64,000 nt of DNA from Imhoffiella purpurea. Lineage in GTDB: Bacteria; Pseudomonadota; Gammaproteobacteria; Chromatiales; Chromatiaceae. The DNA is taken from positions 46,120-110,119 of the forward strand of contig NZ_AONC01000014.1 in assembly GCF_000585215.1 (NCBI RefSeq). The letters run 5' to 3'. Position 1 is the first letter of the stretch. Every line of letters starts with the position of its first letter. The position numbers and the translations under genes were made by a program. The notes beneath the pieces are model-generated. The model made no database searches. It was not told where the DNA came from and worked only from the letters and a program-made list of their open reading frames with translations. Positions 52,024-60,747 of the stretch are shown piece after piece.

Positions 52024-52863
52024 ATGGCGCTGGAGACCGCCTCCGCGGGGCTCCAGCAGGAGATGCCGTTCGCCGTCGTGCAGGGGGCACCGCTCTTGAC
52101 GCTGCCGCAGGATCTCTACATTCCGCCGGACGCGCTGGAGGTGTTCCTAGACGCCTTCGAGGGACCGCTCGACCTGCTGCTCTATCTGATCAAGCGCCAG
52201 AATCTGGATATCCTCGACATCCCGATCGCCGAGATCACGGATCAGTACATGGAGTATGTGGAACTGATGCGCGAGCTGCGTCTGGATCTGGCCGCCGAAT
52301 ATCTGGTCATGGCCGCCATGCTGGCCGAGATCAAGTCGCGCATGCTGCTGCCGCGCGTCGAGTCGGAGGACGATGAGGGCGGCGATCCGCGCGCCGAGCT
52401 GATTCGCCGGCTCCAGGAATACGAACGCTTCAAGCAGGCGGCCGAGGATCTTGACGCCTTGCCGCGTCTGGAGCGCGACCATTTCCCGGTGCATGCCGGG
52501 ATTCCGCCGGGCTTCCTCCAGCGCACGCCCCCCGATGTGGACCTGCGCGAGCTGCTGGTTGCCCTGCGCGGCGTGCTGGCCCGTGCCCAGCTCTTCACCA
52601 GCCATAGGGTCGAGAAGGAGTCGCTGTCGCTGCGCGAGCGCATGTCCCAGGTCATGGAGCGTCTGCGCGGCCGCAGCTTCACCGAGTTCACGGCGCTCTT
52701 CGATGTCGCCGAAGGACGGGCCGGGGTGGTGGTCACCTTCCTGGCCACGCTTGAGCTGACCAAGTCGAGCGTGCTGGAGCTGGTCCAGAACGAACCCTTC
52801 GCCCCGATCCACGTGCGTTTGCGCGAATCCAATCAGGAGTCCGATGACATCGCCGTCGCTTAA
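52024..52863 (+). CDS. scpA: Segregation and condensation protein A
   Basis: A 279-aa kleisin subunit. Core motif DAFEGPLDLLLYLIKRQNLDI begins near residue 40, followed by EYLVMAAMLAEIKSRMLLP and a C-terminal winged-helix region. It bridges SMC heads in chromosome condensation. The start at 52024 has GGAGG eight bases upstream; the frame is open to an ATG at 51922 that would add 34 polar residues. It overlaps scpB by 20 bp. Confidence 0.92.
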   Translation: MALETASAGLQQEMPFAVVQGAPLLTLPQDLYIPPDALEVFLDAFEGPLDLLLYLIKRQNLDILDIPIAEITDQYMEYVELMRELRLDLAAEYLVMAAMLAEIKSRMLLPRVESEDDEGGDPRAELIRRLQEYERFKQAAEDLDALPRLERDHFPVHAGIPPGFLQRTPPDVDLRELLVALRGVLARAQLFTSHRVEKESLSLRERMSQVMERLRGRSFTEFTALFDVAEGRAGVVVTFLATLELTKSSVLELVQNEPFAPIHVRLRESNQESDDIAVA

Positions 52864-53461
52864 GCTCATCGTCGAGGCCGCGCTCATCGCCGCCGGCGGT
52901 CCGCTGACGCTCGATCAGATCCTGGCGCTCTTCCCCGAGGATGAGCGGCCCGACCGCGCCGAGGTGACGGGGGCAGTCCGCGAGCTGCAGCTGGATTATG
53001 CCGATCGCGGCATCGAGATCGCCGAGGTGGCCGGGGGCTTCCGGGTCCAGGTGCGATCCATGGTAGCCCCCTGGGTGGCGCGGCTCTGGGACGAGAAGGC
53101 TCCGCGCTATTCGCGCGCCCTGCTGGAGACCCTGTCCCTGATCGCCTACCGTCAGCCGATCACCCGTGGCGAGATCGAGGAGATCCGCGGCGTCGCGGTG
53201 AGCACCAACATCGTCAAGACCCTGACCGAGCGAGAGTGGGTCCGAGTGGTCGGGCATCGCGACGTGCCCGGCCGGCCGGCGCTCTATGCGACTACCCGCA
53301 AGTTCCTCGACTATTTCGGCCTGCGTTCGCTCAACGACCTGCCGCCGCTGGCCGAGATCCGCGACCCCGAGGTCCTGCTCGACGACCAACTCGCGCTGGA
53401 GACGCCCGTGGAGGACAGGTTTCCGGCAATCGGCCATCAGCGACCGGCCGCCAACGACTAG
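52844..53461 (+). CDS. scpB: Segregation and condensation protein B
   Basis: A 205-aa protein with the tandem winged-helix fold of ScpB: LIVEAALIAAGGPLTL at the start and TLSLIAYRQPITRGEIEEI in the middle, followed by TTRKFLDYFGL. It binds ScpA in the SMC-ScpAB complex. It overlaps scpA by 20 bp. Confidence 0.92.
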   Translation: MTSPSLKLIVEAALIAAGGPLTLDQILALFPEDERPDRAEVTGAVRELQLDYADRGIEIAEVAGGFRVQVRSMVAPWVARLWDEKAPRYSRALLETLSLIAYRQPITRGEIEEIRGVAVSTNIVKTLTEREWVRVVGHRDVPGRPALYATTRKFLDYFGLRSLNDLPPLAEIRDPEVLLDDQLALETPVEDRFPAIGHQRPAAND

Positions 53462-53524
53462 CCAACGGCTTTCATCCAACCCAATCGGTTGTCGAACCAA
53501 TCGATTCGTCCCCAGGATCCCGAT

Positions 53525-54418
53525 ATGAAGAATCAACGCCGCTCAGGGCGATTCAATACGACCGAGGAGCCGGTGCGGCTTCAGAAATTGCTCGCCGAGG
53601 CCGGGATGGGATCGCGCCGCGAGATCGATGCCTGGATCAGCGAGGGGCGGGTCCGAGTCAATGGCGAGATCGCCAAGCTGGGCGATCGGGCGACCTCGGC
53701 CGACCGTATTCGGGTCGATGGACGCGAGATCCGGGTGAGACGGCCGCGCGAGGACCTGCGCCAGATCATCGCCTATCACAAGCCCGAGGGCGAAGTGGTC
53801 ACCCGGCGCGACCCGGAGGAGCGTCCGACCGTCTTCCGGCGCCTGCCGCGCCCCAAGGAGGGCCGCTGGATCGCGGTCGGCAGGCTGGACATCAACACCT
53901 CCGGCCTGATCCTCTTCACCACCGACGGCGATCTGGCCAATCGGCTGATGCATCCTTCGCGCGAGGTCGAGCGCGAGTATGCGGTGCGCATCCTGGGCGA
54001 GGTGTCGCCCGAGACCCTGACGCGTCTGACCGAGGAGATCGAGCTGGAGGACGGCCCGGCCAGGTTCGATTCCATCGTGGATCGGGGCGGATCGGGGGCC
54101 AACCATTGGTTCCATGTGGTGCTGCGCGAGGGACGCAACCGCGAGGTCCGCCGTCTGTGGGAGGCCGCCGGCTGCACCGTGAGCCGGCTGATCCGGGTTC
54201 GCTACGGCAATGTCGAGCTGGGACGACGGCATTTTCCAGGCAACTGGCGCCCCTTGACCGAAGAGGAGCGAGCGACTCTGATGGACCTGGCCGGTCTGTC
54301 GCAACCCGGCCGATCGGCGGATCGGCGTCCGATCGCGCGGCCCCGGATGCCTATGCCCGATCTCGAACCCGGGAGCGAGCCGCGCTCCAAATGGGGCAGG
54401 CCGAAACGTCGGGGTTAG
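53525..54418 (+). CDS. rluB: 23S rRNA pseudouridine synthase RluB type
   Basis: A 297-aa RsuA-family enzyme. An S4 RNA-binding domain (about 15-75; RLQKLLAEAGMGSRREID) is followed by the catalytic domain with the aspartate in GRLDINTSGLILFT. RluB modifies U2605 of 23S rRNA. The scpA-scpB-rluB order is common in proteobacteria and supports RluB over RluF/RsuA. The ATG at 53525 is preferred; 53489 is in frame. The tail (after about 250) is basic and probably disordered. Confidence 0.9.
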   Translation: MKNQRRSGRFNTTEEPVRLQKLLAEAGMGSRREIDAWISEGRVRVNGEIAKLGDRATSADRIRVDGREIRVRRPREDLRQIIAYHKPEGEVVTRRDPEERPTVFRRLPRPKEGRWIAVGRLDINTSGLILFTTDGDLANRLMHPSREVEREYAVRILGEVSPETLTRLTEEIELEDGPARFDSIVDRGGSGANHWFHVVLREGRNREVRRLWEAAGCTVSRLIRVRYGNVELGRRHFPGNWRPLTEEERATLMDLAGLSQPGRSADRRPIARPRMPMPDLEPGSEPRSKWGRPKRRG

Positions 54419-54427
54419 GCGGAATCC

Positions 54428-56824
54428 TCACCGCTCGGCGTTCCGCAGCATCAGCGGAATCCGCTCGCACATGGCGCAGAAGTCCTCGACCGGCAGCGGA
54501 CGCGAGAAGTAGTAGCCCTGAGCATATCGACAGCCCATGCCGCGCAGCAGCTGGATATGCTCCGGGTCCTCGACACCCTCGGCGACCACCTCGATGCCGA
54601 GGCTCTTCGCCATCGCGACGACCGCCTCGACCAGCGCCCGGTCGCTGATGTTGTGGGCGATGTCGCGTACGAAGCTCTTGTCCACCTTGAGCCGGTCGAC
54701 GGCGAAGCGCTTCAGATAGGACAGGGACGAATAGCCGGTTCCGAAGTCGTCCAGATAGACCGGGAATCCCAGCGCGCGGATCTCGCTCAGCCACCGGGCC
54801 GCGTCGCCCAGATCGGCCAGCAGGACGCCCTCGGTGATCTCGAGCGCCAGCGTGCCGGGCTCGATGCCGTGACGCCGGGTGGCATCGAGAATCACCTTGG
54901 GTGGCAGGCCGTCCGGAATCTGCCGCGCCGAGACGTTGAGCGAGAGATAGAGGCGGTTCCCCGCCTCGCGCCACAAGGCCAGACGCTTCACGGCCACATC
55001 CAGCGCCCAGAGCCCGATCTCGTTGATGAGCTCGCTTTCCTCGGCGAGCGGGATGAAGTCGTCTGGCGGCACCAGGCCGCGCTCGGGATGACGCCAGCGG
55101 ATCAGGGCCTCGGCGCCGACCAGATCGCCCGCGACCAGGTCGACGATCGGCTGATAGTAGAGCACGAATTCGTCCTCGCGGATCGCATTGCGCAGATCGT
55201 TCTCCAGCTTGCGTCTCTGCTCGATCGCGATCGCGAGCAAGGGGTCGAAGAACTGGACCGAATTGCCGCCCAGCTCCTTGGCATGCGTGAGGGCGAGCTC
55301 GGCGTGATGGAGCAGATCGGCCATGCCCCCCTTGGTGTCCTGCGGATAGATGGCGATCCCTAGGCTGACGCGCAGCATGATAGGCGATCCGGCGACCATG
55401 AAATGCGGCTGGAGGCGCTCCCGGATCCGGCGGGCCACGCATTCGATGTCGAGTCCGCGCTGGAGACGGGGCAGGACGAGCGCGAATTGGTCGGCGCCCA
55501 GACGGGCGATCAGGTCGGAGCTCTTGACGCACGCCGATAGACGCCTGCTCGCCTCCTTGAGCACCTCGTCGCCGACAGGGAGCCCGAAGCCGTCGTTGAT
55601 CCGCTTGAAGTCGTCGACATCGATCAGGATCAGCGAGAACCCGGTAACCTGTTCCTGTCGACAGCCCTCGATCAGGTCCGCGAGACGCCGCTCGAGGCCG
55701 AGCCGGTTGGCGACGCCCGTGAGCGGATCCGTGACCGCCAGGCGTTTGGCCGATTCCTCGGCCTCCTTGTGCCCGGTGACATCGTGGATGACGCCCTGGA
55801 AGGAGGCGTCGCCGATCGGGGTCAGGACCATGTTGAACCAGATGTCGCGTCCGTCCTCTCCCTCATAGGCGAGATCTGTCGAAAAGCTGCGGGTCTTGTC
55901 GATACATCCGAGCACGGCCTCGGCCAGCCTGAGCGGGTCCTTCCAGCCGAGATCCAGGAGTGAGGTGTGCGTCTTGGGCGCGCTCCCGTCGGGGAGATGC
56001 ATGAGCCGCTCGAAGGCGGGATTCCATGAGGTCAGCAGACCCTGGGCATCCATGATGAAGATCCCGGTCTCGGCATTCTGAAAGATGGCGTGATAGCGAC
56101 GCTCGTCGATCTCGCGCTGGATGCGCAAGGCGCGTTCATCGTCCAGAGCCTGTACCAAATGGTCGGCCAGCAGGTTGACGTCCTCCACCAGCAGGCCGAT
56201 CTCGGATTGGCGATGCCCGACCGGACTCGGAAGACGATCGCCCCGGGTGGCATCCATGCGATGCATTCCGTCCGAGATCTGCTTGATCGGCCGAACCACC
56301 TGCAGCAGCACCAGGGTGACGACCGCGATCGCGACCAGTGCCAGCTGGATCGCCGTTTGGAGCGTGGCGAACCGCAGTTCCTGCTCCATCGAGCGCTCGA
56401 TCAGCGCCCGGTTCGGGGTCAGACGGATCTGACAGACCCGCAGATCCGGACTGAAGGGCGAATAGACGTCTCGAACCAGGGGCGGCCCATGGATTCGGGA
56501 GGCTTGCGTCTCCATGCTCCGGCGCCCGGAGGCCAGCGGCTGGTCGCCGGCGAGGATGTCGACCGCCAGCACCTCGGTGTTCTTGAGCAGACCATTCGCC
56601 AGCTCTGCGGCAAGGACATCGTCGTTGGCGAAGCAGGCGACGCTGGCGGTGCTTTCGACCGTATCCAGCAATTGAGCGAGTCTGGCGTCCGAGGCTTTCT
56701 TCGCGCGATCGAGGTTGTATTCGAAGCTCAGGGTCAAGGCGAGGGTGCTGAGCAGCACGAACAGAAGCACCAGGACCGCTGCCGTACGGAACAGTATGCT
56801 GCGATGCCAGCCGAGCTTGCGCAT
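54428..56824 (-). CDS. Membrane PAS-GGDEF-EAL protein with degenerate GGDEF
   Basis: A 798-aa protein. Two transmembrane helices (about 11-31 and 160-181) flank a periplasmic sensor domain. HAMP (about 182-235), PAS (about 245-360), GGDEF (about 365-525) and EAL (about 535-790) domains follow. The GGDEF signature reads LGADQF instead of GGDEF, so cyclase activity is unlikely and the domain may only bind GTP. The EAL signature AEALIRW and the later metal ligands (EITEG, LDDFGTGYSS) are intact, so it probably degrades cyclic di-GMP. It starts 3 bp after a PstS-like gene, which follows an outer-membrane protein gene by a one-base overlap; the three form an operon. Confidence 0.9.
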   Translation of the reverse strand: MRKLGWHRSILFRTAAVLVLLFVLLSTLALTLSFEYNLDRAKKASDARLAQLLDTVESTASVACFANDDVLAAELANGLLKNTEVLAVDILAGDQPLASGRRSMETQASRIHGPPLVRDVYSPFSPDLRVCQIRLTPNRALIERSMEQELRFATLQTAIQLALVAIAVVTLVLLQVVRPIKQISDGMHRMDATRGDRLPSPVGHRQSEIGLLVEDVNLLADHLVQALDDERALRIQREIDERRYHAIFQNAETGIFIMDAQGLLTSWNPAFERLMHLPDGSAPKTHTSLLDLGWKDPLRLAEAVLGCIDKTRSFSTDLAYEGEDGRDIWFNMVLTPIGDASFQGVIHDVTGHKEAEESAKRLAVTDPLTGVANRLGLERRLADLIEGCRQEQVTGFSLILIDVDDFKRINDGFGLPVGDEVLKEASRRLSACVKSSDLIARLGADQFALVLPRLQRGLDIECVARRIRERLQPHFMVAGSPIMLRVSLGIAIYPQDTKGGMADLLHHAELALTHAKELGGNSVQFFDPLLAIAIEQRRKLENDLRNAIREDEFVLYYQPIVDLVAGDLVGAEALIRWRHPERGLVPPDDFIPLAEESELINEIGLWALDVAVKRLALWREAGNRLYLSLNVSARQIPDGLPPKVILDATRRHGIEPGTLALEITEGVLLADLGDAARWLSEIRALGFPVYLDDFGTGYSSLSYLKRFAVDRLKVDKSFVRDIAHNISDRALVEAVVAMAKSLGIEVVAEGVEDPEHIQLLRGMGCRYAQGYYFSRPLPVEDFCAMCERIPLMLRNAER

Positions 56825-56827
56825 GGA

Positions 56828-57277
56828 TCAGGGCTCGAGCCTGAAAACGGCCTTGAGCGAGGCCTGGAGCCGGTTCTCGATCAGGTAGCTGATGCTGCCC
56901 GGCTCGCGCATCAGCGTCTCGAGCACCTCCTGCTCGCTGTCTGCCTGATGCGGTGGGGTCGTCTTGCCCGAGAACATGAGGCGTGCCCAATAGGCCCGAA
57001 TCTCCGCAGGATTCTTATTCACCAGGCGCCGATAGAATTGCTCTCTGATCGGGAGTTCGGCGGGCTGATCGATCGGGATCGCGATTTCGCCGTTCGGCAG
57101 CTGACGAAAGCGTCCGAGAAAGATATTGATGACCTGATCGCGCGTCAGTGTTTCGATCCCGGTACTCGCATTGACGACGACGACCAGCGGGAGCTCCTCG
57201 GACATCGAGGGCGATGCGGCGATCAGGATGCCGACGAAGAGCATCGGAACGAGCGGATTGGATTTCGACGCGATCAT
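56828..57277 (-). CDS. Short PstS-like periplasmic binding protein
   Basis: A 149-aa protein with a signal peptide (about residues 1-26, ending SPSMS) and a half-size phosphate-binding-like domain: NIFLGRFRQLPNGEIAIPID, then REQFYRRLV and PGSISYLI. This matches small PstS-like (PBP_like) proteins found next to GGDEF/EAL sensors. It is too short for a classic transporter subunit, and no permease genes are nearby. It probably presents a ligand signal to the neighbouring sensor. ATG 57277 overlaps the upstream stop by one base (TGATG). Confidence 0.8.
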   Translation of the reverse strand: MIASKSNPLVPMLFVGILIAASPSMSEELPLVVVVNASTGIETLTRDQVINIFLGRFRQLPNGEIAIPIDQPAELPIREQFYRRLVNKNPAEIRAYWARLMFSGKTTPPHQADSEQEVLETLMREPGSISYLIENRLQASLKAVFRLEP

Positions 57278-58461
57278 CAGAAGACGAAATCCAGGGCGAG
57301 GCTGAAGACCGTCATGCTTCCGTCCCATTCGCTCTTGTCTTCCCAGCGATACAGAAAGTAGGAATCCGGCTTGCCGCGAACCAGGTCCACCTGGGCCTTC
57401 AGGCACATGTTCTCCATGAAGTCCCAGCGGCTGCCGAAAAACAGGGTGCGTTGGTCGTTGTAGAATTCGGATTGATAGGCGTCGCTGTAGCCGGGAAGCG
57501 GATGCTTGAGATCCTTGGGGGCGGATTTGGTCGCCGAGAATCCGATGAAGGGCGTGAAGTCGCGCATCCGGTAGCTCGCGATCAGATAGCCGGCCCAGGT
57601 GTCCTGAAAGGCCCCATGGTCGTTCAGGGTCTTGCTGAGCAGGAGCTGGGTCTGCAGGGGACCCGAATCGTAGACGGCCCCGAGCGAGGTGAAATTGGAC
57701 CAGTTGCCCGCGATCCGCAGCTCGTCGGCGGTCTCCGGCGGCAATGCCGAGTAGAAATCCTCCACGGGCAGATCCTGGTCGAATCTGAGACCGGCGTGCC
57801 CCAGCCTGAATTGCCAAGCCCCCTTGGCGAAGTCGAGATAGCCGCCGACCAAGAGCGATCCGCTCATATTGAGCTGCAGGTCCTCCCAGGGAGACTGCTC
57901 GCGGCTCAGACCAGCGTAGATCTTGCTCTTCAGGAGTCCGCCGGCAAAGGGCGTGACCAGCGCCACATCCATGCCGTCGATGTAAGAGAAAGGCAGAGTC
58001 CCATAGTAGTCGATTGGCGGTCGCACCGTGACGTAGGAATAGCTGACCAGGCGCGAGTCGGCGAGCATATAGAACTCGTTGCCGAGCCGCCCCGTGCGCA
58101 GGCTGATGTAGGGGGAGGGCGTGTAACTGAGAAAGGCCCAGGTGAGCTCCGGCTTGAAATCGCCTTGAGGGTTGTAGCGCGAGACCGCCTGAACGACCCC
58201 TTCGAATTCGGGATGGAATTGCAGATTGGCCTGAAGGCCGAACAGCGAGTCCGTCTCGAAGCTCCAGCGCTCGGTCAGGCCATTGCGCTGCGACAGGTCC
58301 CGAACCAATTCGGCCGAGTCGTCGGTCGAGCGCGCGATGCCCAGTGTGCCGAAGCCGTGGAGCGAGAAGTCGGAATCGCTCGCTTGGGATTGAACGGAGA
58401 CAAACAGTGCGCTATGGGTCAGCCAGATTGCAGGCAGGAGCCTTGCGAGGCCGTTCTTCAT
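57277..58461 (-). CDS. Outer-membrane beta-barrel protein
   Basis: A 394-aa protein with a signal peptide (MKNGLARLLPAIWLTHSALF, cleavage near VQSQASD) and a series of amphipathic strands ending in FVF, the outer-membrane insertion signature. It resembles the porin-like proteins paired with PstS-like/GGDEF sensors in marine and sulfur bacteria. AGGAG lies seven bases before the ATG at 58461. It is the first gene of the three-gene operon with the PstS-like and GGDEF/EAL genes. Confidence 0.8.
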   Translation of the reverse strand: MKNGLARLLPAIWLTHSALFVSVQSQASDSDFSLHGFGTLGIARSTDDSAELVRDLSQRNGLTERWSFETDSLFGLQANLQFHPEFEGVVQAVSRYNPQGDFKPELTWAFLSYTPSPYISLRTGRLGNEFYMLADSRLVSYSYVTVRPPIDYYGTLPFSYIDGMDVALVTPFAGGLLKSKIYAGLSREQSPWEDLQLNMSGSLLVGGYLDFAKGAWQFRLGHAGLRFDQDLPVEDFYSALPPETADELRIAGNWSNFTSLGAVYDSGPLQTQLLLSKTLNDHGAFQDTWAGYLIASYRMRDFTPFIGFSATKSAPKDLKHPLPGYSDAYQSEFYNDQRTLFFGSRWDFMENMCLKAQVDLVRGKPDSYFLYRWEDKSEWDGSMTVFSLALDFVF

Positions 58462-58646
58462 CCTGGTGCTCCTTGGCTCGATGTCGCCGGTGAAACAATG
58501 CGGCCATGAATGCGCTTGCGCAAGGCGCGGTCGCCGCGCTCCGGTGTCTGCTTGGCCCCTGCCTTGCCAGGCATTCAGGATCTGCGCCAGTGCGGCGAGC
58601 TGCTTGATCGTGGGCTCATTGGAGTGGAAAGCCGAATGGGATCGGG

Positions 58647-58859
58647 TCAATAGTGCGGAGGGTGTTCTTGGACCGGCGGCGCTCCAGGGGCGTTTTGAAC
58701 CAGCGTGGCCATCATTTCCTTCAGGCGCTGCAGTTCCTGTCGCAATGCGTCGATTTCCTGCTGCTGGCGCAGGACGCTGAGGTTGAGCTGCGCCAAATCC
58801 TCTTCTTGATAGGTCTGGCGCATTTGTAGATCGGCAATGCCCGATTCTGTCGTGTCCAT
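58647..58859 (-). CDS. slyX: SlyX-family coiled-coil protein
   Basis: A 70-aa protein, nearly all one coiled coil (LNLSVLRQQQEIDALRQEL), ending in the SlyX-type tail EHPPHY. Function is not established. The ATG at 58859 is used because the family begins there. It follows the hemolysin III gene by 13 bp on the same strand. Confidence 0.88.
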   Translation of the reverse strand: MDTTESGIADLQMRQTYQEEDLAQLNLSVLRQQQEIDALRQELQRLKEMMATLVQNAPGAPPVQEHPPHY

Positions 58860-58872
58860 TGCGGCGATCCGG

Positions 58873-59487
58873 TCAGATGAAGAGGAGTATGGTGAAATAA
58901 TGGCTGACGCTGCCGGCGAGCACGAAGAGGTGCCAGATCCCATGGCACCATGGGTAGCGGTCGTCGAGAACGTAGAAGATCACGCCGAACGTGTAGAAGA
59001 GTCCGCCGGCGAGAAGGGCCCAGAAGCCGGCCGGGGACAGGGCGCCGATCAGCGGATCGAGCGCGAACACGATCAGCCATCCCATGCCGAGATAGATGGC
59101 CAGAGACAGGAATCGCGGTCCTTTCTTGGGGAAGGAGTCGATGACGATGCCGATCAGCGCGAGGGTCCAGACGGCACCGAACATCCACCAGCCGGTCGCT
59201 CCCTTCAGGACCAGCAGCGTGAAGGGCGTATAGGTGCCGGCGATCAGCAGATAGATGGCGTGGTGATCCAGAACCTGAAAGATCCGTTTCGCCCGCCCTC
59301 GCAGGCTGTGGTAGAGGGTCGAGAAGAGATAGAGCAGGAAAAGCGTGACACCGTAGATGGTGAGGCTGGTGATACGGAGCGCTCCTCCTTCCGTGCCTGC
59401 GAGCGTGACCATCACGGTGACCCCGATCAATGCCAGGAAGGCGCCGACGAGGTGTGAAATGCTGTTGAAGAATTCGCCCGCATACAT
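58873..59487 (-). CDS. Hemolysin III family (PAQR-type) membrane protein
   Basis: A 204-aa protein with seven transmembrane helices. Family residues include SHLVGA near the N-terminus, STLYHS, LDHHAIYLLIAGTYTP and CHGIWHLFVLAGSVSHY, whose histidines and aspartate form the metal site of PAQR/YqfA proteins. Biochemical role in bacteria is uncertain; the hemolysin name is historical. It lies between a PbpG-type peptidase and slyX on the same strand. Confidence 0.88.
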   Translation of the reverse strand: MYAGEFFNSISHLVGAFLALIGVTVMVTLAGTEGGALRITSLTIYGVTLFLLYLFSTLYHSLRGRAKRIFQVLDHHAIYLLIAGTYTPFTLLVLKGATGWWMFGAVWTLALIGIVIDSFPKKGPRFLSLAIYLGMGWLIVFALDPLIGALSPAGFWALLAGGLFYTFGVIFYVLDDRYPWCHGIWHLFVLAGSVSHYFTILLFI

Positions 59488-59493
59488 GGATGA

Positions 59494-60537
59494 TTACCTC
59501 GAAACCGTCTGGGTTGCGGTCAATAGCCAGTCGCGTATCCGCTTGGAGTCGCCGAAGGGCGTCATCCGGCCCGAGCCGCGGAGCAGGACGATATAGACGC
59601 GGCGGTCGTTGATGACGGTCTGCATCACCAGACAGCGCCCCGCCTCGTTGATGAAGCCCGTCTTGCTGACCTCGATGGTCCAGTCCGGATCGCGTACCAG
59701 TGGATTCGTATTGCGGTAGGTGAGCGGCGGCCGGCCGGAGAAGGGGTAGAGCATCATTTCGCCCGTCGCGGCGGCCTGGCGAATGAAGGAATAGCGCGCC
59801 GCGGCACGGACCATCTTGACCAGATCCTCCGCCGTGGAACGATTGCGGGCGTCCAGACCGCTGCAGTCCGCGAAATAGGTATTGCGCATCCCCAGCGCCC
59901 GCGCCTTGCGGTTCATCGCCTTGATGAATTCCGGCATGCCGCCACGATAGGTGGTACGGCCGAGGGCATGGGCCGCCCGATTGTCAGAGGAGACCAAGGC
60001 CGCCCGCATCAGATCCGCGCGGCTCAGTCGCGCCTCCCCGATACGCAGCCGCGAGCGACTGTTGCGGAGCCGATCCCGATCCTGATCGACGATCGTGATC
60101 CTGCGATCGAGCGATACACCGGTGTCGAGCACGATCATGGCCGTCATCAGCTTGGTCACCGAGGCGATCGGGGTGACCATGGTGGCGTTCTTGGCATAGA
60201 GCTGACGGCCGTTCTCGTCGACGACGATGGCGCTTGCCACCTGGACATGAAGCGCATTGCGATCGAGTTCGCCCCAAACGTCGGCCGACCGCGAATCGGC
60301 CTTGGAGGCCCAATACCCGGGCGTCTCCCACGCGGTGGTCGTCGGGCTCTGCTTGATCGTCGCCGGCCGGTTCGAGATCACGGGTGCCTGTGAGGGCTCC
60401 TGATTCCCGGCGCAGGCGGCGCCGGTCAGAATCAATGGGGCGAGCAAAAGCACCATCAACAACCTGCGGCCGAGTCCCCTGCCTGGATGGTCGGATGCTG
60501 GAAGGATGGTGGAGCCTGTTGGACGCGACCTGGGCAT
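59494..60537 (-). CDS. pbpG: D-alanyl-D-alanine endopeptidase (PbpG/PBP7 type)
   Basis: A 347-aa peptidase of family S11. Catalytic motifs: Ser-Val-Thr-Lys in PIASVTKLM, Ser-Asp-Asn in SSDNRAAHALG, and KTG in VSKTGFINEAG. PBP7 cleaves D-Ala-DAP cross-links in peptidoglycan. A hydrophobic segment (RLLMVLLLAPLILTGAACAG) is a signal or lipoprotein-like anchor, although the lipobox is poor. The ATG at 60537 is used; the frame extends to 60690 without signal-like sequence. It ends seven bases before the hemolysin III gene. Confidence 0.88.
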   Translation of the reverse strand: MPRSRPTGSTILPASDHPGRGLGRRLLMVLLLAPLILTGAACAGNQEPSQAPVISNRPATIKQSPTTTAWETPGYWASKADSRSADVWGELDRNALHVQVASAIVVDENGRQLYAKNATMVTPIASVTKLMTAMIVLDTGVSLDRRITIVDQDRDRLRNSRSRLRIGEARLSRADLMRAALVSSDNRAAHALGRTTYRGGMPEFIKAMNRKARALGMRNTYFADCSGLDARNRSTAEDLVKMVRAAARYSFIRQAAATGEMMLYPFSGRPPLTYRNTNPLVRDPDWTIEVSKTGFINEAGRCLVMQTVINDRRVYIVLLRGSGRMTPFGDSKRIRDWLLTATQTVSR

Positions 60538-60747
60538 AGCGAAGAGGACCTTCGGGAGTTGGGGATATAGATTGGGTACTGAATGGCACCGGATGCGAAC
60601 ACGGATTATCGCATACCCGTGCCGGAACGCGATGCCCCGATGGAATCCTTCGCGATCATGCCACGCTCGGCCTGGTGGTGATCGCTGCAAGGCGTATGAT
60701 CCAGGCAGGGCTTACAATGGGATGGAGTGCACGAGGATGTCTGGGAG

